Shown here piece after piece: positions 1 to 6,194 of a stretch of 9,425 nucleotides of DNA. The DNA comes from an uncultured Planctomycetaceae bacterium. GTDB taxonomy: Bacteria > Planctomycetota > Planctomycetia > Pirellulales > JACPPG01. The DNA is taken from the NCBI GenBank assembly GCA_945957305.1, contig CAMFLN010000064.1:1-9425 (forward strand). Reading direction: 5' to 3'. The position numbers and the translations under genes were made by a program. The notes under the pieces were generated by a model. The model did no database searches, was not told the DNA's origin, and saw only the letters and a program-made list of their open reading frames with translations. Position 1 is the stretch's first letter; each line of letters opens with the position of its first letter.

Positions 1-351
1 CGGGTATTGGTTCGAAGGAAACTCGTCGGCCAACGTGACGAGGTTGTCCCCCTCGCGCCAGGGAAACCCTTCGGCCACCAAATTAATCCCCTCGGTCGTG
101 TTTCTGATGAGTGCGATCTCCTGGAAGTCGCAGTTCAGCAGGGTACTGCCAAGTTTTCTCGCCCCGTGCATTTGCGCCGACCAGTCGAGCCAGCCCGTAT
201 CGCCGTTGTCGGTCATGTCTTGGCCCCAGGCGGCCATGGCGGCGCGGGCTGGTTCAGACAGGGGGGCTACAGCAGCATGGTCGAAATATGCCCAATTCCG
301 CGCGACGGGCATAGCTCGGCGCAGATCGTCCCAGGTAGCGATCGATGACAT
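1..351 (-). CDS. Class V aminotransferase fold (PLP-dependent) protein, N-terminal part
   Basis: Reading the minus strand from the ATG at 351 gives 117 codons open to the left edge; the rest of the gene lies outside the window. The fragment contains YFDHAAVAPLS (residues 22-32) and RNTTEGINLVAEG (83-95), followed by a GDNLV stretch and DEFPSNQYP. This is the usual N-terminal order of the class V aminotransferase superfamily (cysteine desulfurase, kynureninase and isopenicillin N epimerase relatives), where the Thr-Glu-Gly region contacts the cofactor phosphate. The catalytic lysine would be beyond the window, so the exact reaction cannot be told. The start was chosen because homologues begin a few residues before the YFDHAA motif; Met14 is an alternative. 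No clear Shine-Dalgarno is visible. The gene begins 20 nt after the stop of the PRC-barrel gene and probably shares its transcript. Confidence 0.85.
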   Translation of the reverse strand, partial: MSSIATWDDLRRAMPVARNWAYFDHAAVAPLSEPARAAMAAWGQDMTDNGDTGWLDWSAQMHGARKLGSTLLNCDFQEIALIRNTTEGINLVAEGFPWREGDNLVTLADEFPSNQYP

Positions 352-371
352 TATCTTGCAGGGCTGTGGAA

Positions 372-1073
372 TCAGTACCAGTAAGTCGGCCAGTGCTTAA
401 ACGCCTCGGCATGAGCCTTGTCGGTGGCCTCGCGCGTGCCGGTCGGATCGTAGGTGGGACAACCTTTCAATTGGTCTTTGGTCAGGTGGACGAAGACTGA
501 GGATTTGGCCCAGTCCACGCGATCGGTCGCCCGGGGGTCGACGAGCACCTTCTTGCCGGGCAGCCACTTGCCGGTATCCACGATCAAGTAGCGAATCTGC
601 CAGGTGCCCTCGTCCACCAGGAAGTCGACAACGTTCCCCAGGTCTCCGTCCTGAGCATGGACGTGATATCCCTTGACCTCGCTGACGCTGCGGAGGTTCG
701 CATCGCCGCCGGGAACATCTTGGGCGTCGGGGCTTAAGACCCCCTCGACGGGCCAATAGACGGGCCAGCCGTAGTACTTGGCCACCTTTTGTTCGTGCTG
801 CCGGGAAACGGTCTCGTGAGCTTCGATTCCGGGGCTGCTTGCGACGTGCGCTCTCGTCAGCGTGACGTTCAATTCTCGCCTGGCCAGGTCTGCATGTCCC
901 ACCGAAGCCGGCGAAATCAATACCAGGCGGCCCGGCAGCCAGTGCCCAGTGTTCACAACGAAGTAGCGAACATGCCAGTGAATATCGTCAAAATAGATAT
1001 CCGTCAGGGATCCAATATCTCCGTCCGTGGCGTGAATCGGCAACCCTGCCAACTCGGCGGTACTTCGCAGCAT
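372..1073 (-). CDS. Tandem PRC-barrel domain protein
   Basis: A 233-residue protein with two PRC-barrel domains, at residues 1-80 and 127-205. Each opens with a hallmark stretch: LRSTAELAG...HATDGDIGSLTDIYFDD in the first and LRSVSEVKG...HAQDGDLGNVVDFLVDE in the second. Each continues into a W-x-(V/I)-RY...(V/D)TG-x-WLPG segment. PRC-barrel domains are small beta barrels found in RimM, the photosynthetic reaction centre H subunit and many uncharacterised stress or surface-associated proteins; no enzyme activity is expected. Each half ends in a Trp-Pro-x-Tyr-Trp motif (residues 103-107 and 228-232), so the protein is an internal duplication. No signal peptide or membrane segment is seen. The open frame extends 29 codons upstream to 1160. 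I chose the internal ATG because family members start MLRS, a GGAG lies about 10 nt upstream, and a TACAAT -10-like box lies between the two starts. The role is unknown. Confidence 0.88.
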   Translation of the reverse strand: MLRSTAELAGLPIHATDGDIGSLTDIYFDDIHWHVRYFVVNTGHWLPGRLVLISPASVGHADLARRELNVTLTRAHVASSPGIEAHETVSRQHEQKVAKYYGWPVYWPVEGVLSPDAQDVPGGDANLRSVSEVKGYHVHAQDGDLGNVVDFLVDEGTWQIRYLIVDTGKWLPGKKVLVDPRATDRVDWAKSSVFVHLTKDQLKGCPTYDPTGTREATDKAHAEAFKHWPTYWY

Positions 1074-1116
1074 AATTTTCAATCTCCAGCAGTGGGCATG
1101 TCTCGTGCGACGCTCC

Positions 1117-1122
1117 ATTGTA
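1117..1122 (-). promoter_or_regulatory. Possible -10 element of the PRC-barrel gene
   Basis: The minus strand reads TACAAT here, one mismatch from the sigma-70 -10 consensus, about 44 nt before the chosen start at 1073. No convincing -35 is visible at 16-18 nt spacing. If real, transcription would begin near 1110, which would exclude the longer starts at 1118 and 1160. Confidence 0.25.
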
Positions 1123-1197
1123 TCGCCCGAATCCGGCCTGGCATCTAGATCGTCCCTCATTTGGTCGTTGTTCGGCCTACATTCCGCCGCTCGGGTC

Positions 1198-1225
1198 TTG
1201 TCCGGCGCGGCGCCGCAGGTCTAAT
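1198..1225 (+). promoter_or_regulatory. Candidate hsp20-lon promoter
   Basis: TTGTCC at 1198-1203 and TCTAAT at 1220-1225 are separated by 16 nt, giving 4/6 and 5/6 matches to the sigma-70 boxes. The predicted start of transcription, about 7 nt after the -10, falls at 1232-1233, next to the ATG at 1234. The transcript would then be leaderless or nearly so, which fits the absence of a Shine-Dalgarno there. The spacer holds the inverted repeat CGGCG-CGG-CGCCG (1203-1215), a possible operator. No CIRCE element was found. Confidence 0.35.
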
Positions 1226-1233
1226 TCATAGGT

Positions 1234-1593
1234 ATGGGCGACAAACTCGACCGTTTCATGCATACCCTGTTTTCGTCGGCGGCCAATTACGAGCCGACGG
1301 CCTGGCAGCCGCGCTGTGACGTTTACCGTTCGCCGCGTGGTTGGTTGTTGAAATTCGAATTGGCGGGAGTCCGTCCGGAGGACATTCAACTTTCGCTCGC
1401 CGGCAGTCGACTGGTCTTGCGGGGCATCCGCCGCGATTGGACCGTCGAGGAGGGCGGAAACTGGTACTCGATGGAAATTTCTTATAACCGCTTCGAGCGC
1501 TCGATTGAATTACCGGCCGAGATCGAACACAGCGATATCAGCAGCGAATTCCGCGACGGCATGCTGCTGGTATGCTTGAAATCGACGTCCTGA
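1234..1593 (+). CDS. Small heat shock protein, Hsp20/alpha-crystallin family
   Basis: A 119-residue ATP-independent holdase chaperone of the cytoplasm that binds unfolding proteins under stress. The alpha-crystallin domain covers roughly residues 25-116. It includes WQPRCDVYRSPRGWLLKFEL, then AGVRPEDIQ (44-52), the RFERSIELP strand (86-94) and the closing FRDGMLLVCLKS (106-117), which corresponds to the family's A-x-x-x-n-G-v-L signature. The N-terminal arm is short (about 24 residues). The protein ends directly after the domain, so the C-terminal I-x-I tail that normally links dimers into larger oligomers is missing. The stop is 36 nt before lon on the same strand, so the two are probably co-transcribed as a chaperone-protease pair. 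The start is the only sensible one, just after a candidate -10 box. Confidence 0.93.
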   Translation: MGDKLDRFMHTLFSSAANYEPTAWQPRCDVYRSPRGWLLKFELAGVRPEDIQLSLAGSRLVLRGIRRDWTVEEGGNWYSMEISYNRFERSIELPAEIEHSDISSEFRDGMLLVCLKSTS

Positions 1594-1629
1594 GAATCGT
1601 AACGCTCACAGTTTGCCGGAAATCCTTGC

Positions 1630-3972
1630 ATGACTGACGCGCCTCGTTCGACTGTCTGGCCGGTGCTACCGCTGAAAAGCAATGTGTTGTTTCCGCACCT
1701 ACTATTGCCACTCGTGGTGGGACGTCCGGCGTCGGTCGCTGCGGTCGAGGCGGCGCTCGTCAGCGAGGACAAAACGTTACTGATCGTGGCGCAGCGTGAT
1801 TTGTTGGTCGAGGATCCGAAGCTGGAGGACTTGTACCGGGTCGGAACGTTGGCCGCGATCAAGAAGATGGAGCGCGCCGAGTCAGGCTTGCAAATCATTG
1901 TGCAAGGTATCGAGCGCGTGGAACTGATCGAGGCGGTCGAGACTGCGCCCTTTCTCAAGGTTCGCGCCCAACCCTCGCCCGATCCTCAGGACGCCGGCAC
2001 CGAGGTCGAGGCGCTGGCCCGGGCGATGCTTGACCAGGCGGCCGCCGTGCACGCCTTGCTGCAGCCCGAGGCCCCGTTCAGCATTCAGCAGATTTTTGCC
2101 CAAGTGCAGGATCCACTGCATCAGGCGTATTTGCTGGCTTCGATGCTCAATCTGGACATCGCCAAATCACAGCAATTGCTCGAAGCTCCGTCACGTGCCG
2201 ATGCGTTGCGGCAAATGCACGAGCATCTTACGCACGAATTACAAGTGCTTGAGTTGCGGCAAAAGATCACGAGCCAAGCGCAAAGTGAGCTGAGCCGGGA
2301 GCAAAAGGAATATCTGCTTCGCCAGCAATTGCGCGCCATTCAAGACGAACTGGGGGAGCGCAGCCCCGAACAGGCCGACGTGGCCGAACTGCGCCGCCGG
2401 CTGGAAGAAGCCAAATTGCCCGAGGGAGTGCGCAAGGAAGCCGACCGCGAATTGCAGCGGCTCGAACGGCTGCCCACCGCGGCGCCTGACTATCAGGTCA
2501 CACGATCATACCTGGAACTGCTCATCGAGTTGCCGTGGGATTCGACGACCGTAGATCAGTTGGATCTGAAACACGCGCGGCAAGTGCTCGACGAAGACCA
2601 TTTCGATCTGAAAGAGATCAAGCAACGAATCATCGAGCACCTGGCCGTTTTGAAACTGAATCCGCGAGCCAAGGCGCCGATTCTTTGTTTTGCCGGCCCT
2701 CCGGGGGTGGGCAAAACGTCGCTCGGCAAGTCGATCGCCCGCGCGCTGGGCCGCAAGTTCGAGCGCATGAGCCTGGGCGGGCTGCATGACGAAGCGGAGC
2801 TGCGCGGCCACCGGCGCACGTATATCGGCGCCATGCCCGGTCGAATCATTCAAGCCGTGCGCCGGTCAGGCGTGAAGAATCCGCTCATCATGCTGGACGA
2901 AGTCGACAAGCTGGGGAGCGATTTTCGCGGCGATCCGGCCGCAGCCTTGCTGGAAATCCTCGACCCCGCGCAAAACTTTGAGTTTCACGACAACTATCTC
3001 GACGTGCCGTTTGATCTGTCGAAGGTGTTTTTCGTCGCCACCGCCAACACCTTGGATCGCATTCCGCAGCCGCTGCTCGATCGCATGGAATTGCTGCGCT
3101 TGGCGGGCTACTCCGAAGAGGAGAAGGCGCAGATCGCTCGTAGTTACCTGATCCCTCGTCAATTGGCTGAAGTGGGGCTCGACCCGGCACAGCTCACCAT
3201 CCCCGACGAGACACTGGCCCGCGTGATCAGGCGTTATACACGCGAGGCCGGCGTGCGCGAGCTGGAACGCACGCTCGGGCGGCTCGCGCGCAAGGTTGCG
3301 GTGCGCTTTGCCGAGGGGAATTCGGCGGCCGTGACGGTCGCCCCCGGCGACCTGCACGAACTGCTCGGTCCCGAGCGATTCAGCATGGAAGAAATGCGCC
3401 GCGAGCTTCCGCCCGGTGTCGCCGCGGGCATGGCTTGGACCGAGGCGGGGGGCGAAATCCTCTATGTCGAAGCGGTGTTGTTGCCCGAGGGGCGCGGGCT
3501 GATGCTCACCGGGCAATTGGGGGAAGTAATGCAGGAATCGGCCAAAACGGCGCAAAGCTACATTTGGTCGAAAGCAGCAGAACTGGGCATCGACCGCGAC
3601 ACGATTCGCCAGTCGGGCGTGCATATCCATGTGCCGGCCGGCGCCATTCGCAAAGATGGCCCCTCGGCCGGCGTGACGATGGCTACCGCCTTGGCGTCGG
3701 TTTACAGCCGTGTCGCCCCGCGAAGTGACACCGCTATGACCGGCGAAATCAGCCTGACGGGTCTGGTGCTGCCCGTGGGGGGAGTAAAAGAAAAGGTACT
3801 CGCGGCGAACCGCGCCGGAATCCGTCGTGTCATTTTGCCGCGAGAGAATGGCAAGGATCTCTCCGAGCTGCCAGACAATGTGCGCGATCAGTTGGAGGTG
3901 ATTCTGGCCGATCGGATCGAAGATGTGCTAGCGGCCGTACTACCGCAGGAACAAATGATGAATGCAAAATGA
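1630..3972 (+). CDS. lon: ATP-dependent Lon protease
   Basis: A complete 780-residue LonA-type protease (E. coli Lon has 784) that unfolds and degrades damaged or regulatory proteins in the cytoplasm as a hexamer. An N-terminal substrate-binding domain (about 8-200, beginning WPVLPLKSNVLFPHLLLPLVV) is followed by a charged helical linker (about 205-275) and the AAA+ module. The Walker A GPPGVGKT is at 356-363 and the Walker B LIMLDEVDK at 419-427; LLDRMELLRLAGY carries the sensor-region arginine. The C-terminal protease domain has the catalytic Ser679 in KDGPSAGV and Lys722 in GGVKEK. These positions coincide with the E. coli numbering (K362, S679, K722). It follows hsp20 by 36 nt, with only a weak GGAA upstream. 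The last codons (MMNAK) lie in short AATGA-type repeats. No plus-strand terminator is evident after it. Confidence 0.98.
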   Translation: MTDAPRSTVWPVLPLKSNVLFPHLLLPLVVGRPASVAAVEAALVSEDKTLLIVAQRDLLVEDPKLEDLYRVGTLAAIKKMERAESGLQIIVQGIERVELIEAVETAPFLKVRAQPSPDPQDAGTEVEALARAMLDQAAAVHALLQPEAPFSIQQIFAQVQDPLHQAYLLASMLNLDIAKSQQLLEAPSRADALRQMHEHLTHELQVLELRQKITSQAQSELSREQKEYLLRQQLRAIQDELGERSPEQADVAELRRRLEEAKLPEGVRKEADRELQRLERLPTAAPDYQVTRSYLELLIELPWDSTTVDQLDLKHARQVLDEDHFDLKEIKQRIIEHLAVLKLNPRAKAPILCFAGPPGVGKTSLGKSIARALGRKFERMSLGGLHDEAELRGHRRTYIGAMPGRIIQAVRRSGVKNPLIMLDEVDKLGSDFRGDPAAALLEILDPAQNFEFHDNYLDVPFDLSKVFFVATANTLDRIPQPLLDRMELLRLAGYSEEEKAQIARSYLIPRQLAEVGLDPAQLTIPDETLARVIRRYTREAGVRELERTLGRLARKVAVRFAEGNSAAVTVAPGDLHELLGPERFSMEEMRRELPPGVAAGMAWTEAGGEILYVEAVLLPEGRGLMLTGQLGEVMQESAKTAQSYIWSKAAELGIDRDTIRQSGVHIHVPAGAIRKDGPSAGVTMATALASVYSRVAPRSDTAMTGEISLTGLVLPVGGVKEKVLAANRAGIRRVILPRENGKDLSELPDNVRDQLEVILADRIEDVLAAVLPQEQMMNAK

Positions 3973-3988
3973 CGAATGATGATCATTC
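3953..3988. repeat. Short AAATGAYGAATG direct repeats ending in a palindrome
   Basis: AAATGATGAATG (3953-3964) recurs with one change as AAATGACGAATG (3967-3978), a period of 14 nt. It then runs into the palindrome GAATGAT-G-ATCATTC (3974-3988). The second copy contains the lon stop codon, so the tail of Lon is encoded by repeat sequence. Function is unknown; it may be simple spacer repeat growth. Confidence 0.5.
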
Positions 3989-4000
3989 TGCACTCTGCGC

Positions 4001-4039
4001 AAAAAAAAAGCCGCCAGGCGGGGCAAATACCTGACGGCT
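4001..4039 (-). terminator. Intrinsic terminator (minus strand)
   Basis: In the minus-strand RNA a 10-bp stem (AGCCGUCAGG with CCUGGCGGCU, one G-U pair, 11-nt loop) is followed at once by nine U residues (plus-strand A tract 4001-4009). On the plus strand the same stem has a C-A mismatch and no T tract follows, so it acts for leftward transcription. It would end the transcript of the hydrophilic protein gene at 4182-4433 and stop it running into lon. Confidence 0.88.
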
Positions 4040-4165
4040 ATAAGGAGCTGTCCGGTAGAACAACTCCCTACTTCGTATTGTGAAAGCCGCAGGCAGGCGA
4101 TTGCTCAGGCACCCGGGCTGGATGCTGCAACTGGTGCGCTTCCGGCCCCGCGCCAAGCAATCGCC
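4001..4165 (-). ncRNA. Candidate structured 3' UTR or small RNA
   Basis: Three hairpins follow one another in the minus-strand RNA. The first is a 10-bp perfect stem formed by 4156-4165 with 4096-4105 (GGCGATTGCT and its complement), whose 50-nt loop holds an inner 5-bp stem (4109-4113 with 4133-4137). The second is an 8-bp stem formed by 4060-4067 with 4044-4051, with an 8-nt loop and one U-G pair. The third is the terminator at 4001-4039. The second and third stems contain a G-U pair on this strand where the opposite strand would have C-A, which favours minus-strand RNA as the functional form. It begins 16 nt after the stop of the hydrophilic protein gene, so it may be that gene's 3' UTR, a processed product or an independent small RNA. 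I could not match it to tmRNA, RNase P, SRP or 6S RNA. Confidence 0.4.
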
Positions 4166-4181
4166 CACCTTGCGTACCTAC

Positions 4182-4433
4182 CTACCGATTCTGACCTTGC
4201 CCCGAGCGCTGGGATTGGTTCGTCCCGCTCTCTTGGTCTTTGCCCTGAGTATGCATTTCCTTCTCGCGGTTTTGTTGTTCCTTGCGTTGCTGCTCCTTCT
4301 GTTTTTCATTCTCCATCGGATTCTGTCGATCGAAGTCGACGCCGCTCTTGTCGTCCTGCTGCTTCTGGCTGGGACGTTGACCTTGCTCGGTCCCCGTATG
4401 GCCAGCACGCGTTTGATTAAAATTCTCGGCCAT
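4182..4433 (-). CDS. Small, highly hydrophilic Gln-rich protein, probably disordered
   Basis: An 83-residue protein I do not recognise. Eighteen residues (about 22%) are Gln, with many Glu, Lys, Asn, Arg and Gly. There is no Leu, Ile, Tyr, Trp or Cys at all, and only two Phe and one Val. The central part (about 40-62) is a run of Glu/Lys/Gln that could form a charged helix; the rest looks unfolded. There is no signal peptide or membrane segment. Composition resembles hydrophilin or LEA-like desiccation and stress proteins, but that is analogy only. It is probably a real gene because AAAAAGGAGA lies 7 nt before the ATG, the best ribosome site in the window, and an intrinsic terminator lies downstream. 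The opposite strand gives a long Leu/Phe-rich open frame that is an antisense artefact. It converges on lon. Confidence 0.72.
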   Translation of the reverse strand: MAENFNQTRAGHTGTEQGQRPSQKQQDDKSGVDFDRQNPMENEKQKEQQRKEQQNREKEMHTQGKDQESGTNQSQRSGQGQNR

Positions 4434-4440
4434 GATGGCT

Positions 4441-4450
4441 TCTCCTTTTT
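4441..4450 (-). promoter_or_regulatory. Strong ribosome binding site of the hydrophilic protein gene
   Basis: The minus strand reads AAAAAGGAGA, with 7 nt between it and the ATG at 4433. Most other genes here lack a comparable signal, so this site both fixes the start and suggests high translation. Confidence 0.7.
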
Positions 4451-4451
4451 C

Positions 4452-4619
4452 TCAAATCAGTCGCCCCGTCATTTCGATTTTCTGATAGAGCAGCCTGCGT
4501 GCCAAAAATGGCGTTGCCGTAAGATTGGCCAATGCGTCCTCGCGCCAGCCGAACGGGTTGCGCATCTTGTTCGATTTCCGACCACCTAGCGCGATGCCGC
4601 GGCCCACGGCAGAGCACAT
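4452..4619 (-). CDS. Doubtful small hypothetical protein
   Basis: A 55-codon reading frame beginning MCSAVGRGIALGG and ending KIEMTGRLI, with a stop 18 nt before the start of the hydrophilic protein gene. Codon third positions are mostly G or C, as in the neighbouring genes, and the spacing would suit a small leading gene in the same transcript. Against it: no Shine-Dalgarno, no recognisable domain, and an ambiguous start (the frame is open to an ATG at 4715, and an internal Met begins MRNPFGWREDAL). It may instead be the decayed end of an older gene. I list it as a possibility only. Confidence 0.25.
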   Translation of the reverse strand: MCSAVGRGIALGGRKSNKMRNPFGWREDALANLTATPFLARRLLYQKIEMTGRLI

Positions 4620-4754
4620 GGTTAAAAAAGAGAAACTGCGAAAGCTGCCACTCATTGGTGGGCTGGCGTTATGGGCGTCCCCATGCGTTGTGATTAGCCA
4701 AGTGGCGAATCGCATCAGAGATTGCGCATGATTCTGTGAATCTGGGCGATGGAT

Positions 4755-6194
4755 TCATCGCACCAGCCAGCGCGCGAGCCAACCACGCCGCAAATCTGGG
4801 GCGAGCACTTTTGTCGCCTGGCCCTGTGCGGCTAACACGGCCTCGGCGGCCAGGTAGCCGCTGCGCACGGCCCCCTCCATGGTCGACGGCCAGCCGGTTT
4901 GCGTCCAATCGCCTGCCAGGAACAACGCCGGAGCGCTAGTCTTCTGCTGCGGGCGAAGTGCTTCGATGCCGGGGCGCACCGAGAAGACCGCCAAGGGATC
5001 GGCGACCATTTTCCAACGTAATAACTGGGCCTGGCGCGCCGCGGGAAAGACGTCGCGCAGTTCGTCGCAAACCTCCGCCACAACCGCGGCCCGCTCGCGC
5101 CCGGCGATATGGCGCGAGGCACTAATGACCACCTGGTAGTAGTGTTCGCCGCTGCCGTCGCCGGTCGTCAAATCGCTGCGGCGAAACAGCCATTGGCTGA
5201 GCATGTCCACCAAGGCGGCGTGTTCCAACGTCGTGATTTGTCGGTCGAACCACAAATGCACGCCGGCGATCGGCGCGGCATCGATGGAATCGAGTCCGGC
5301 TACTTCAGGCAGGCTGGCAAGGCGAGGGCCCAAGAGTTGCTTCACGCGGTGCCAGGGTACGGCCACTATCGCAGCGTCAAAGCGTTCGGTGTTCCCATTG
5401 ATCGCCATAGAGATGCCGTGATCGTCGGGGTCGAGCCCCTCGACCGGCGAGCCGAGTCTGAGACGAACATTCTGGCGAGCCAGCCACTCTGTGAGTCGCT
5501 GGTCATAGAGTTCCGCGAGCGAAACGCGCGGAACATGCAACTCGTATCCCTGGGATGAAGTCAGGTAAGCGTCAACAAACACTTTTTGCGCATGCAGCAT
5601 CGAGGAGCGATCGACCGATTCCCCCAGTGCGCTTACCAGCACCGCGCCCCAGAACCGCTCGATCGCGCGGGTGGATTGTCCATGCGCTTGCAACCACTGC
5701 GCGACCGTGATCGTCGCCAGTTCGGCAGGCCGCGCCCGCGCCAGTTGCAACATGGCCCGCCCGATACCCAAACGCTCGCGCAACGAGAGAAAATGCAAGC
5801 GCAGCAGGCCCGGCGCTAGATGGAGTGGGGCAGGGAGGAGGCGGCTGCCGCGGAGCGTCGAGCTGCGACCGTCGCGCGTGAACAGGTGCATCGTGCGATC
5901 AATGCGAAACAGATCCGCGGTGCCGGTGCGCTGGCAAAAATCGGCCAGATTCGTGCAGCAGCCCATGCTGATATGCTGGCAATAGTCGACGGCTTCGCCA
6001 CTGTTGGTATCCTGGAACGAGGCGGCGCGTCCTCCGAGGCGTCTGCGCGCTTCGATCAGTTCGATGTCCAGGCCCCGGTTGGCGAGTCCCACCGCGGCGG
6101 CCAGGCCAGCCAGCCCGCCGCCGATGATGGCCACACGCGGTCGCGCCGCTCCCGGAGACATCGGTTGTGACGGAAGATTCACCGCGTCGTTCAT
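4755..6194 (-). CDS. hpnE: Hydroxysqualene dehydroxylase HpnE (FAD-dependent)
   Basis: A 479-residue flavoprotein amine oxidase/phytoene desaturase-like enzyme. In the known HpnCDE route it reduces hydroxysqualene to squalene. The N-terminal FAD-binding fold is clear: VAIIGGGLAGLAAAVGLANR with the GxGxxG glycines at 25, 27 and 30, the ribose-binding Glu48 in ELIEARRRLGGRA, and the family's CQHISMGCCTNL segment (72-83). The C-terminal FAD motif LFLAGDWTQTGWPSTMEGAV (424-443) is typical of squalene-associated desaturases. The start at 6194 overlaps the hpnD stop as ATGA, so translation is probably coupled. The frame is open to 6281, but that would overlap hpnD far more and lengthen the N terminus without family support. 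It is the last gene of the hpnCDE unit. Assignment to HpnE, not a carotenoid desaturase, relies on the hpnC and hpnD neighbours as well as the motifs. Confidence 0.95.
   Translation of the reverse strand: MNDAVNLPSQPMSPGAARPRVAIIGGGLAGLAAAVGLANRGLDIELIEARRRLGGRAASFQDTNSGEAVDYCQHISMGCCTNLADFCQRTGTADLFRIDRTMHLFTRDGRSSTLRGSRLLPAPLHLAPGLLRLHFLSLRERLGIGRAMLQLARARPAELATITVAQWLQAHGQSTRAIERFWGAVLVSALGESVDRSSMLHAQKVFVDAYLTSSQGYELHVPRVSLAELYDQRLTEWLARQNVRLRLGSPVEGLDPDDHGISMAINGNTERFDAAIVAVPWHRVKQLLGPRLASLPEVAGLDSIDAAPIAGVHLWFDRQITTLEHAALVDMLSQWLFRRSDLTTGDGSGEHYYQVVISASRHIAGRERAAVVAEVCDELRDVFPAARQAQLLRWKMVADPLAVFSVRPGIEALRPQQKTSAPALFLAGDWTQTGWPSTMEGAVRSGYLAAEAVLAAQGQATKVLAPDLRRGWLARWLVR

Larger units (their letters stand above)
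4434..4754. other. Intergenic stretch between hpnE and the hydrophilic protein gene
   Basis: About 320 nt with no confident gene. It holds the ribosome binding site at 4441-4450 and the doubtful frame at 4452-4619. Neither a clear terminator for hpnE nor a convincing promoter for the downstream gene was found. A minus-strand T-rich run (opposite 4624-4629) follows only a weak imperfect hairpin (about 4640-4665). Confidence 0.6.

Noticed and set aside
1074..1160. Longer N terminus of the PRC-barrel protein, starting at 1160 or 1118
   Set aside because: The added residues are Arg/Asp-rich and unlike the family, whose members begin MLRS; a GGAG and a candidate -10 support the start at 1073.
2866..3630. 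A 254-codon minus-strand frame
   Set aside because: Fully antisense to lon's ATPase and protease domains, which are unmistakable in the plus strand. Long shadow frames are common in GC-rich DNA.
3972..3990. Resemblance of the palindrome after lon to a Fur box (AATGATnATCATT core)
   Set aside because: The outer positions match poorly, and it lies between convergent genes, not at a promoter; AATGA-type repeats explain it better.
4080..4589. A 169-codon plus-strand frame rich in Leu and Phe that looks like a multi-pass membrane protein
   Set aside because: It is antisense to a Gln/Lys/Glu-rich gene: CAG, AAG and GAG codons read backwards give CTG, CTT and CTC (Leu). The minus strand has the strong ribosome site and terminator; the plus frame begins with GTG and has neither.
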